Made by a program: the position numbers and the translations under genes. Below are positions 1 through 6,297 of a stretch of 8,119 nt of DNA, in pieces (position 1 is the stretch's first letter; each line of letters opens with the position of its first letter). Under the pieces are notes generated by a model that saw only the letters and a list, made by a program, of their open reading frames with translations, did no database searches and was not told the DNA's origin. Source of the DNA: Gammaproteobacteria bacterium (lineage in GTDB: Bacteria; Pseudomonadota; Gammaproteobacteria; Steroidobacterales; BM003); assembly GCA_026193125.1 (NCBI GenBank), contig JAPHSC010000407.1:1-8119 (forward strand), in the 5' to 3' direction.

Positions 1-1151
1 ACCATGATGTCACGGTCAACCTTGGTCATCTCGTTGCCGGCCCAGCCATAGGCCGCCGCCTTGTCACCGAGACCTGCTTCATCGTAGAACTGAATACGGC
101 CATCGCCGTTCTTGTCTTCCCATCCCAGCAGGCCGGTTGCCTGCCAGCGACCCATCCAGTCAGGCAGCTCTGAAATCAGCACATTGCCTGTCGGCGAGCC
201 TATCGGTCCGGTCTGGATGGTATTGATCAGGTTCAGGCGAGCCATGGCGCCCACGGCCGGAGCTGTGGTGTACAGGATCGCGATGAAGACCAATGCCCAA
301 CCGGCCGACGCACGGGCGTCACGCACCTTGGGTACAGTGAAGAAGCGAATGATCACGTGCGGCAGACCCGCGGTACCGATCATCAGGGACAATGTGTACA
401 GGAACATATTGAGCATATTCCCGTTGGACGATGTCGAGTACTCCCTGAAACCCAGGTCGGTCACGATCAGATCCAGCTTGTCCAGCAGATATACGCCACT
501 GCCATCCGCCATGGTGCTACCCAGTCCCAATTGCGGGATGGGATTGCCGGTCAACTGCAAGGAAATGAAGATCGCCGGAATCGTGTAGGCGAAAATCAAG
601 ACGCAGTACTGGGCAATCTGGGTATAGGTGATGCCTTTCATACCGCCGAGTACGGCATATATGAACACGATGGTCATACCCACCATCAATCCATGAGTGA
701 AATCCACTTCCATGAATCGCGAAAATGCCACGCCGATACCCTTCATTTGCCCGATCACGTACGTGATTGAAGCAACAATCAGGCAGATAACAGCCACGAT
801 GCGGGCGCTCTGTGAGTAATAACGCTCACCAATGAACTCCGGAACCGTGAACTTGCCGAACTTGCGCAGATAAGGTGCGAGCAACATGGCGAGCAGCACG
901 TAACCGCCCGTCCAGCCCATCAGGAACACCGAACCGCCGTAGCCAAGGAAGGCTATCAGGCCCGCCATGGAGATGAATGAAGCTGCCGACATCCAGTCAG
1001 CTGCTGTGGCCATGCCGTTTGCTACCGGGTGAATACCCTTGCCTGCAACATAGAAATCCCCTGTGCTCTTGGCACGGGAATAAATTGCAATTGCGATGTA
1101 CAGGGCGAAGGTAGCGCCCACGACAATAAAGGTTAATGTCTTGAGATCCAT
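1..1151 (-). CDS. Sodium:solute symporter large subunit, VC_2705 subfamily (ActP-like), C-terminus cut by window edge
   Basis: An inner-membrane sodium-coupled transporter of the SSS family. The probable substrate is acetate or another small carboxylate; that is inferred from the acs and crbSR neighbours and not shown by the protein. I translated it by hand from ATG at 1149-1151; 383 codons are visible, against roughly 570-590 residues in the subfamily, so about 200 C-terminal residues are missing. A GAGGGGGG ribosome site lies 7 bases before the ATG. The N-terminal part shows family traits: FYVAGKGIHPVANGMATAAD near residues 32-51, DWMSAASFISMAGL after it, then VPEFIGERYYS. Near residues 346-357 a loop reads DKNGDGRIQFYD, an EF-hand-like calcium-loop pattern. 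The visible end, GWAGNEMTKVDRDIMV, is typical of the subfamily. It lies 13 bases downstream of the DUF4212 gene in the same operon. I leave the symbol blank because true ActP is a different branch of the family. Confidence 0.9.
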   Translation of the reverse strand, partial: MDLKTLTFIVVGATFALYIAIAIYSRAKSTGDFYVAGKGIHPVANGMATAADWMSAASFISMAGLIAFLGYGGSVFLMGWTGGYVLLAMLLAPYLRKFGKFTVPEFIGERYYSQSARIVAVICLIVASITYVIGQMKGIGVAFSRFMEVDFTHGLMVGMTIVFIYAVLGGMKGITYTQIAQYCVLIFAYTIPAIFISLQLTGNPIPQLGLGSTMADGSGVYLLDKLDLIVTDLGFREYSTSSNGNMLNMFLYTLSLMIGTAGLPHVIIRFFTVPKVRDARASAGWALVFIAILYTTAPAVGAMARLNLINTIQTGPIGSPTGNVLISELPDWMGRWQATGLLGWEDKNGDGRIQFYDEAGLGDKAAAYGWAGNEMTKVDRDIM

Positions 1152-1164
1152 TGCTACGCCCCCC
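1152..1164 (-). promoter_or_regulatory. Ribosome binding site of the symporter large subunit
   Basis: The 13-base gap between the small-subunit stop codon and the large-subunit ATG reads, on the minus strand, GGGGGGCGTAGCA before ATG. With the last bases of the upstream gene it forms GAGGGGGG, 7 bases from the start. A strong site at this spacing supports ATG at 1151 and co-translation of the two subunits. Confidence 0.7.
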
Positions 1165-1425
1165 TCAGTCTTCGTGAACGTCGAATTCGCGATCCAACTT
1201 ATTCATCTTGGATGCGTAGTAGAAGATCAGTACGACGAAAATGTAGATAGATCCCTGCTGCGAAAACCAGAAACCGAGCTTATACCCGCCGATCTTGATC
1301 GCGTTCAGAGGTTCTACAAGAATAATTCCGAATACGTAGGAAACTACAAACCAGATGACCAGACAGACTGTCATCAGGCTCAGGTTTCTTTTCCAGTATT
1401 CAGCCCCTTTGCTATTTCCACTCAT
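1165..1425 (-). CDS. DUF4212 sodium/solute symporter small subunit
   Basis: A small 86-residue inner-membrane protein that accompanies VC_2705-type symporters and is thought to be their accessory subunit. Two hydrophobic helices are visible, about residues 16-38 and 58-74, joined by the short loop NAIKIGGYKLGFWFSQQGS. The GFWFSQQGS stretch before helix 2 and the charged tail SKMNKLDREFDVHED are characteristic of the family (TIGR03647/DUF4212). The start is ATG at 1423-1425, preceded by GAGGGGGAG with a 6-base spacer. The stop TGA at 1165-1167 is 13 bases before the large-subunit gene, so it is the first gene of a two-gene operon at least. Its role in assembly or transport is inferred from the family; nothing here reveals the substrate. 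Confidence 0.92.
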   Translation of the reverse strand: MSGNSKGAEYWKRNLSLMTVCLVIWFVVSYVFGIILVEPLNAIKIGGYKLGFWFSQQGSIYIFVVLIFYYASKMNKLDREFDVHED

Positions 1426-1459
1426 GGGACGCTCCCCCTCTTTTGGTGGCTATGACCCT

Positions 1460-1465
1460 AATATA
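1460..1465 (-). promoter_or_regulatory. Candidate -10 element for the symporter operon
   Basis: On the minus strand this reads TATATT within GGTATATATTAGGG, about 35 bases upstream of the small-subunit ATG. No good -35 hexamer stands at 16-18 bases upstream, which would fit a promoter that needs an activator. A start site near 1453 would place the heptamer pair at about -65. This is a by-eye call. Confidence 0.35.
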
Positions 1466-1509
1466 TACCGCTGATCAATCTAGCCGAGGGCCTCATGGCA
1501 ATGCAGTCC

Positions 1510-1527
1510 TACTTTAGTCTTAGAGTA
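1510..1527. promoter_or_regulatory. Candidate operator: inverted NarL-like heptamers TACTTTA-GTCT-TAGAGTA
   Basis: Two heptamers of pattern TACTYTA face each other across 4 bases: TACTTTA on the plus strand and TACTCTA on the minus strand. Twelve of the 18 positions are self-complementary. NarL/FixJ-family regulators bind as dimers to inverted heptamers that often resemble TACYNMT, and CrbR in this window is of that family. The site lies about 85 bases upstream of the symporter operon and about 178 upstream of crbS. Assigning it to CrbR is inference. Confidence 0.4.
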
Positions 1528-1654
1528 TTGTTGCCAGGCTGGACCCGTACTCATTCGGCAACATGTAAGCGGCTTTTTCCTGACGATAATCGCCGGGTTG
1601 CGACGCTTGCTTCGAACTTGTCGTATGCTTGCGGGCCTTATTAGACCATGGTAT

Positions 1655-1660
1655 TAGAAT
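1655..1660 (+). promoter_or_regulatory. Weak candidate -10 element for crbS
   Basis: TAGAAT matches the sigma-70 -10 consensus at 5 of 6 positions and lies 44 bases before the crbS start. No convincing -35 hexamer stands at the right spacing; TTGCGG at 1629-1634 is 20 bases away, which is too far. The hexamer overlaps the TTAGA-A-TCTAA palindrome (1654-1664), so a protein bound there could block or shape this promoter. Confidence 0.25.
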
Positions 1661-1687
1661 CTAACTTCGCCCGGCTTATTGAACTCT

Positions 1688-1695
1688 AAGGGGAG
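1688..1695 (+). promoter_or_regulatory. Ribosome binding site that fixes the TTG start of crbS
   Basis: AAGGGGAG lies 9 bases before TTG at 1705. An in-frame TAA at 1687-1689 overlaps the site, and no ATG or GTG lies between it and 1705. The membrane helix begins almost at once after this TTG, as expected in the family, so the rare start codon is well supported. Confidence 0.75.
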
Positions 1696-1704
1696 AATTT
1701 CCAC

Positions 1705-4700
1705 TTGCAGACAGGCATCCTCATTGCCCTGTCACTTGTCTATGTTGGATTTCTCTTTGCGATTGCCTACTGGGGCGATAGCAGGGAAGCGGCAGGCAAG
1801 CGACCAATAAATGGGCCGCTGGTGTACAGCCTTTCGTTGGCGGTTTACTGCACGTCCTGGACTTTTTACGGTTCGGTGGGTACCGCTGTGTCTACCGGCT
1901 GGGGTTATGTGCCGATTTATCTCGGGCCTGTCCTTATGTTCGTGTTTGGATGGGAGGTGTTGCGACGAATTGTTGCCGTCAGCAAGAAGCAGAATCTCAC
2001 CACCATCGCGGATTTCATTGCGGCCCGCTACGGTATGTCCAGGGGCATCTCGGTGCTGGTGACAGTCAGCGCGGTGGTGGGGGTCATTCCCTATATTTCC
2101 CTGCAGCTCAAAGCTGTCGCCACCTCCTTCGATGTGCTATCCGGTAGCGCCGTCGCAGGCGGCGGCGGGACACCGGCCACGGCATTTTATCTGGCTCTGT
2201 TACTGGCTGTTTTTGCCATCCTGTTTGGTACCCGCCACCTTGACGCATCCGAGCACCATCGTGGAATGATGCTGGCGATTGCGACCGAATCCGTGGTCAA
2301 GCTGGTGGCGTTGCTCGCGGTTGCCATGTTTGCCATGTACGGCGTACTTGATGGTCCCAGGGCCGCCCTGGAGAGCATGGTTATCGACCCGGACATGAGC
2401 TCCTTGTTTCTTCCCGTAGATATGCCCGACGGATTTCTTGCCCAGACCGTTCTGGCCATGGCGGCCATGATTTGCCTGCCCAGGCAATACCATGTTGCAG
2501 TTGTCGAATGCGGCGGTGAAAGGGACTTGCGCATGGCTCGCTGGCTGTTCCCGCTATACCTGGGCGTGGTCATGCTGACGGTACTGCCGATTGCCATGGC
2601 CGGTTTGAAAGTGTTTGGTACGAATAATGTCAATGCCGATACTTTCGTACTTGCCCTGCCCCTGGCGCATGGCAACCATGCCCTGGGCGTGTTCGCATTC
2701 CTGGGCGGATTCTCTGCCGCCACGGGTATGGTAATTGTGGCCACCGTGGCCCTGGCCACCATGGTCAGCAACGATATCGTCATGCCGCTGCTATTGGAGG
2801 CTAAGTCATTTGGCTTGCACATGCGCGAGGACATGAGCCGTGTGCTGCTGCATGTCCGGCGCGCGACGATCGTGGCCCTGACCCTGGCTGCGTATCTGTA
2901 TTACCGTTTGACCGGCCAGGGCTCGGGCCTGGCTTCTATCGGTCTTCTGTCTTTTGCCGCCGTCGCCCAGTTCGCTCCCGCGATCATTGCCGGTTTGTTC
3001 TGGCGCAATGCCAGTCGACGTGGTGCGCTGCTCGGGTTGGGGCTGGGTTTTACGGTCTGGTCGTATACCCTGCTGCTACCCGGAATGGCACGTTCAGCCG
3101 GTGGCGATCTGCAGTGGATAGCCAACGGAATTTGGGGCATGCATTGGTTGCGGCCCGAGGCATTGTTCGGTCTGGAAGGCATGACCCACATCACCCATGG
3201 CGTGGCCCTGTCCCTGGCTCTCAACGTGATCGGCCTGGTGGTAGGTTCTGCACTGTGGGCGCCCTCGCTGCGTGAGCAGCTGCAGGCAGTAGCATTTGTG
3301 GAGGACCCGCGCAGGGGCCCGCCTCCACTGCCCTCACGCTGGCAGCAACATGCCACGGTTGGAGACCTGCAAGCCCTGGCTGCCCGCTTTGTCGGTCGCC
3401 GACATACTCAACGTGCCTTCGAAAAGTACGAGAAAGACAAGGGTGTGGCGCTGGAGCCGGGGATTCTTGCCGATGGCGAGCTCGTCCGCTTCACGGAGAG
3501 GTTGCTTGCGGGCGCCATTGGCTCGGCCTCGGCGCGTGCGGTCCTCACCGCCGCCCTGAAAAAAACCGGCATGGCCATCGGCGACATGCTGGCCTTGCTG
3601 GACCAGACCGCAGACGCGGTGACGTTCAACCGGCGCCTGCTGGAAGCCACCCTGCACAGCATCAGCCAGGGTGTTGCCGTGGTGGACAAGGATTTGCGGA
3701 TCGTGGGATGGAATCGCCGTTACCTTGAACTGCTCAATTACCCGGAAGGGATGGTGTTCGTGGGTCGGCCCGTAGAGGAGTTGATTCGTTTCAACGCCGA
3801 AAGAGGACTCTGTGGTCCTGGCGAGATTCCGGAGCATGTCGGCAAGCGTCTGGAGCGCATGCGCAGCGGTGAAAATTACCGCTACGAGCGTCAGCGCCCG
3901 GATGGCCAGGTTATCGAAATTCGCGGCAATCGAATGCCAGGTGGTGGCTATGTTTCAACCTTTACCGACATTACCGAGCACAAGCGGGTAGAGGAGGCCT
4001 TGCGCGAAAGTGAGCATAACATTCGTATGTATACGGATAATGCCCCGTTAATGCTGAGCTACCTGGACCGGGATCAATATTTCCGTTTTGCCAACAAAAG
4101 CTATCTGGATTATGTGAATCTTCCGGCCGAGCAGGTTATCGGCAAGCGCGTTGATGAGGTGCTATCCGAGGGCCAGTTGCTGGAACGTTCGGTCTATCTG
4201 GAGAGGGCCCTGTCAGGTGAGAGGCAGGAATTCGACCTGACGATGCATACGCGACAGGGGAAGAGCGTGTATTGCATAGGCACCTACATTCCAGAGTTCG
4301 ATGAGCAGGGACGGGTCGCCGGCCTGTATGCCATGTTCCAGGATATAACCAGTCGGCGCAGTGCCGAACTTGCGCTGGAGGAGGCCAAGGCCAACCTGGA
4401 ACAGCGGGTGCAGGAACGCACGACCGAGCTGCACAAGGCCATGCATGACCTGGAGGCAGCCAAGGCTGAGGCTGAGCAGGCAAATCGAAGCAAGACGCGT
4501 TTCCTGGCTGCTGCGACACACGATCTGCTGCAACCCCTGAATGCGGCCCGCCTGTTCATATCGGTGCTGGTGGATCAGTCAGACAGCCTGCCGCAGGAGC
4601 AGGCCAAGTTAGTGGACCGGGTGGATAACAGCCTTGCTGCCGCCGAGGACCTGCTGGGTGGGCTGCTGGATATTTCCAAACTTGACAGCGGTGCCTTGGT

Positions 4701-5598
4701 GCCGGAGATCAGCCAGTTTCGACTGGCGGATCTGCTCAAGGTCCTGCACCAGCAGTTTGCTCCGCTGGCCCGGGCCCGCGGCCTGGAAATAGAGTTGCGG
4801 GGATCAGGGCTTGACTGCGTGGTGAAATCCGACAGACAGCTTTTGCGGCGCATATTGCAGAACCTGATTGCCAACGCGTTTCGCTACAGTGCCGGTGGCA
4901 GGGTGCTGGTTGCGGCCCGCCTCAGGGGTGATCAGGTCGAGGTGCAGGTCTGGGACCAGGGGCAGGGAATTCCGGAGGAGAATCTCGAGGATATTTTTGT
5001 GGAGTTCAGGCGTCTGGAGCTGGGTCCTGGCGGCAAGGAGAAAGGGCTGGGCCTCGGACTGGCCATTGTTGATCGTGTGTCGCGCATGCTTGGTCATACT
5101 GTGCTGGTGCGCTCCCGGCTGGGCAAGGGAAGCATGTTCTCGGTGAGCCTGCCCCTGGCGCTCAACCAGGTCGTGCTGGGGCAACCGGTGGAGGCGCCCA
5201 GGATTCAGAGTGGTCGTCTCGCGGGCGCCAGGGTGGTTTGCGTGGATAACGAGCAGGAAATCCTGGATGGAATGCAGGCCTTGCTACAACGTTGGGGATG
5301 CGTGGTCATCGTCGCCAGGTCCAGCGAGGAGTTGCTGCAAGTGCTGCCCGATGGACTGGTTCCAGACGTGATGCTGGTCGATTACCGACTGGACCAGGAG
5401 AATGGTCTGGACGTTGTGCGGATTCTTGGCGATCACCTGGGGGTGGCCATACCAGGCGCGTTTATCACCGCGGACAATTCTGATGAAGTGAAATTGCTGA
5501 TTCGCGACGCGGGCTTTCTGATGCTACAAAAACCCATCAAGCCGGCAGCCCTGAGGGCGACCCTGACCAGTCTTTTGCGTGGGCGGGACACCGGCTGA
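1705..5598 (+). CDS. crbS: Hybrid sensor histidine kinase with N-terminal sodium/solute symporter domain, CrbS/MxtR type
   Basis: An inner-membrane sensor kinase expected to control acetate use through CrbR. It has 1297 residues and begins at TTG. Order of parts: residues 1-530, SSS transporter-like domain with about 13 helices; 551-640, a helical linker in the position of a STAC domain; 646-758, PAS1, ending FTDITEHKR; 770-885, PAS2, ending FQDITSRR; 886-930, coiled coil; about 930-1000, dimerisation domain with phospho-accepting His939 in THDLLQPL; 1050-1155, ATP-binding domain with N box (Asn1053, Asn1057), DQGQGI (1084-1089) and GLGLGLAI (1114-1121); 1173-1292, receiver with Asp1226, Thr1255 and Lys1276. 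The receiver's acidic pocket reads D1181-N1182-E1183, so the second usual Asp is Asn. No HPt domain follows. CbrA shares the SSS-PAS-kinase plan, but the acs and LuxR-type regulator neighbours favour CrbS. Whether the SSS domain transports anything cannot be told from sequence. Confidence 0.9.
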   Translation: MQTGILIALSLVYVGFLFAIAYWGDSREAAGKRPINGPLVYSLSLAVYCTSWTFYGSVGTAVSTGWGYVPIYLGPVLMFVFGWEVLRRIVAVSKKQNLTTIADFIAARYGMSRGISVLVTVSAVVGVIPYISLQLKAVATSFDVLSGSAVAGGGGTPATAFYLALLLAVFAILFGTRHLDASEHHRGMMLAIATESVVKLVALLAVAMFAMYGVLDGPRAALESMVIDPDMSSLFLPVDMPDGFLAQTVLAMAAMICLPRQYHVAVVECGGERDLRMARWLFPLYLGVVMLTVLPIAMAGLKVFGTNNVNADTFVLALPLAHGNHALGVFAFLGGFSAATGMVIVATVALATMVSNDIVMPLLLEAKSFGLHMREDMSRVLLHVRRATIVALTLAAYLYYRLTGQGSGLASIGLLSFAAVAQFAPAIIAGLFWRNASRRGALLGLGLGFTVWSYTLLLPGMARSAGGDLQWIANGIWGMHWLRPEALFGLEGMTHITHGVALSLALNVIGLVVGSALWAPSLREQLQAVAFVEDPRRGPPPLPSRWQQHATVGDLQALAARFVGRRHTQRAFEKYEKDKGVALEPGILADGELVRFTERLLAGAIGSASARAVLTAALKKTGMAIGDMLALLDQTADAVTFNRRLLEATLHSISQGVAVVDKDLRIVGWNRRYLELLNYPEGMVFVGRPVEELIRFNAERGLCGPGEIPEHVGKRLERMRSGENYRYERQRPDGQVIEIRGNRMPGGGYVSTFTDITEHKRVEEALRESEHNIRMYTDNAPLMLSYLDRDQYFRFANKSYLDYVNLPAEQVIGKRVDEVLSEGQLLERSVYLERALSGERQEFDLTMHTRQGKSVYCIGTYIPEFDEQGRVAGLYAMFQDITSRRSAELALEEAKANLEQRVQERTTELHKAMHDLEAAKAEAEQANRSKTRFLAAATHDLLQPLNAARLFISVLVDQSDSLPQEQAKLVDRVDNSLAAAEDLLGGLLDISKLDSGALVPEISQFRLADLLKVLHQQFAPLARARGLEIELRGSGLDCVVKSDRQLLRRILQNLIANAFRYSAGGRVLVAARLRGDQVEVQVWDQGQGIPEENLEDIFVEFRRLELGPGGKEKGLGLGLAIVDRVSRMLGHTVLVRSRLGKGSMFSVSLPLALNQVVLGQPVEAPRIQSGRLAGARVVCVDNEQEILDGMQALLQRWGCVVIVARSSEELLQVLPDGLVPDVMLVDYRLDQENGLDVVRILGDHLGVAIPGAFITADNSDEVKLLIRDAGFLMLQKPIKPAALRATLTSLLRGRDTG

Positions 5599-5618
5599 CA
5601 AGGCCTATTTCAGACCGG
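5591..5618. terminator. Possible bidirectional hairpin at the convergent crbS/crbR ends
   Basis: CCGGCTGA (5591-5598) can pair with TCAG-a-CCGG (5610-5618) with one bulged A, giving an 8-pair stem around an 11-base loop. The stem includes both stop codons: TGA of crbS and, read on the minus strand, TGA of crbR. There is no clear run of T on either side, so intrinsic termination is doubtful. Confidence 0.3.
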
Positions 5619-6284
5619 GCTGCTTTCCAGTTTCCGTTCCAGGGCCAGGTGTGTGGCTTCCAACACGGCCTGGGTCCGGTTTGTCACTTTGAGCTTTTTC
5701 ATGACCGCCGTGACATGTGCCTTGATGGTGGCCTCGGATACCCCGAGTTCGTAGGCGATCTGCTTGTTCAGCAAGCCTTCGGACAGCATGCTGAAAACCC
5801 TGAATTGCTGCGGCGTAAGTTGGGCCAGACGGTCGGCCACAGTCTGCTCGCCCTGATCCAGGGTGGCCTCGGAGGCATCGATGCCCGGGGGCAGCCAGCA
5901 GTCTCCCTCCAGTACTGCCGCCAGGGCCTCGGAAATCACACTCATCGGTGATGACTTGGGGATGAAGCCGGCTGCGCCATGGGCTATTGCCCGGCGTATC
6001 ACCCAGGTCTCTTCCAGTGCCGAGATCACCACGGCAGGCAGGCTCCCGTGCTTTGAACGTACGTATATCAGGCTGGAAAAGCCGCTAGCGCCTGGCATAT
6101 TCAAATCCAGCAGCAGAAGATCCGCATCCGAATGCTCATCCGTTGCCGCCTGAAGTTCCTCGAAGCTTTCGGCTTCAACGATGACCGCCTCGGGGCAGGC
6201 CTTCAGGACCGCTTCTCTCAACGCTCCCCGGAACAGGGGATGGTCGTCAGCAATGATGATTTTTTCTGCCAGGCCTAGGGCCAC
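5610..6284 (-). CDS. crbR: NarL/FixJ-family response regulator, CrbR/ErdR type
   Basis: A 224-residue cytoplasmic DNA-binding response regulator, predicted to be phosphorylated by CrbS and to activate acs. Receiver domain, about residues 8-125: acidic pair Asp13-Asp14 in IIIADDHPLFR, phospho-acceptor Asp60 in LLLLDLNMPG, switch Ser88 in VVISA, Phe107 and Lys110 in GFIPKSS. The LuxR-type helix-turn-helix follows at about 154-212: LTPQQFRVFSMLSEGLLNKQ, then IAYELGVSEATIKAHV with the recognition helix. All key residues are present. The start is GTG at 6282-6284, preceded by AGGTGA that overlaps the acs stop codon. It is 10 bases downstream of acs on the same strand and so probably co-transcribed and translationally linked with it. 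It converges with crbS. The CrbR/ErdR assignment rests on context plus the domain plan; other NarL-type regulators look similar in isolation. Confidence 0.88.
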   Translation of the reverse strand: MALGLAEKIIIADDHPLFRGALREAVLKACPEAVIVEAESFEELQAATDEHSDADLLLLDLNMPGASGFSSLIYVRSKHGSLPAVVISALEETWVIRRAIAHGAAGFIPKSSPMSVISEALAAVLEGDCWLPPGIDASEATLDQGEQTVADRLAQLTPQQFRVFSMLSEGLLNKQIAYELGVSEATIKAHVTAVMKKLKVTNRTQAVLEATHLALERKLESSPV

Positions 6285-6297
6285 GTGTTGTCACCTA
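6285..6297 (-). promoter_or_regulatory. crbR ribosome binding site overlapping the acs stop codon
   Basis: On the minus strand the junction reads TAGGTGACAACAC before GTG. TAG is the acs stop, and AGGTGA, sharing its last two bases, is a good ribosome site 7 bases from the GTG start. This supports the GTG start and suggests that ribosomes ending acs can restart at crbR. Confidence 0.65.

Larger units (their letters stand above)
1426..1704. other. Divergent intergenic control region between the symporter operon and crbS
   Basis: This 279-base non-coding region serves both divergent transcripts. It holds, from left to right: the small-subunit ribosome site (about 1432-1440); an AT-rich candidate -10 for the minus strand (1460-1465); an inverted repeat TGGCAA (1496-1501) / TTGCCA (1531-1536) flanking a NarL-like inverted heptamer pair (1510-1527); two GCTTGC direct repeats 22 bases apart (1605-1610, 1627-1632); the palindromes ACCATGGT (1645-1652) and TTAGA-A-TCTAA (1654-1664); and the crbS ribosome site (1688-1695). 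I see no small open reading frame with a convincing ribosome site, and no RNA gene. Confidence 0.7.

Noticed and set aside
112..770. Plus-strand open frames opposite the symporter
   Set aside because: They lie antisense to a clearly conserved membrane protein, have no family-like motifs, and lack convincing ribosome sites; they are frame shadows.
1096..1455. Plus-strand open frame across the DUF4212 gene
   Set aside because: It overlaps two genes on the other strand and shows no recognisable domain; the DUF4212 reading explains the sequence.
1496..1536. Sigma-54 promoter suggested by TGGCA-type words on either strand
   Set aside because: The GG-N10-GC spacing is not met on either strand.
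1426..1704. CRP site, as expected for acetate genes in enteric bacteria
   Set aside because: No TGTGA-N6-TCACA-like palindrome is visible in this region; the acs promoter itself is not in the window.
2187..5184. Several minus-strand and alternative-frame open frames inside crbS
   Set aside because: GC-rich coding DNA gives long antisense frames; the translations are rich in Arg, Ser and Ala with no domain, while crbS is continuous through the whole stretch.
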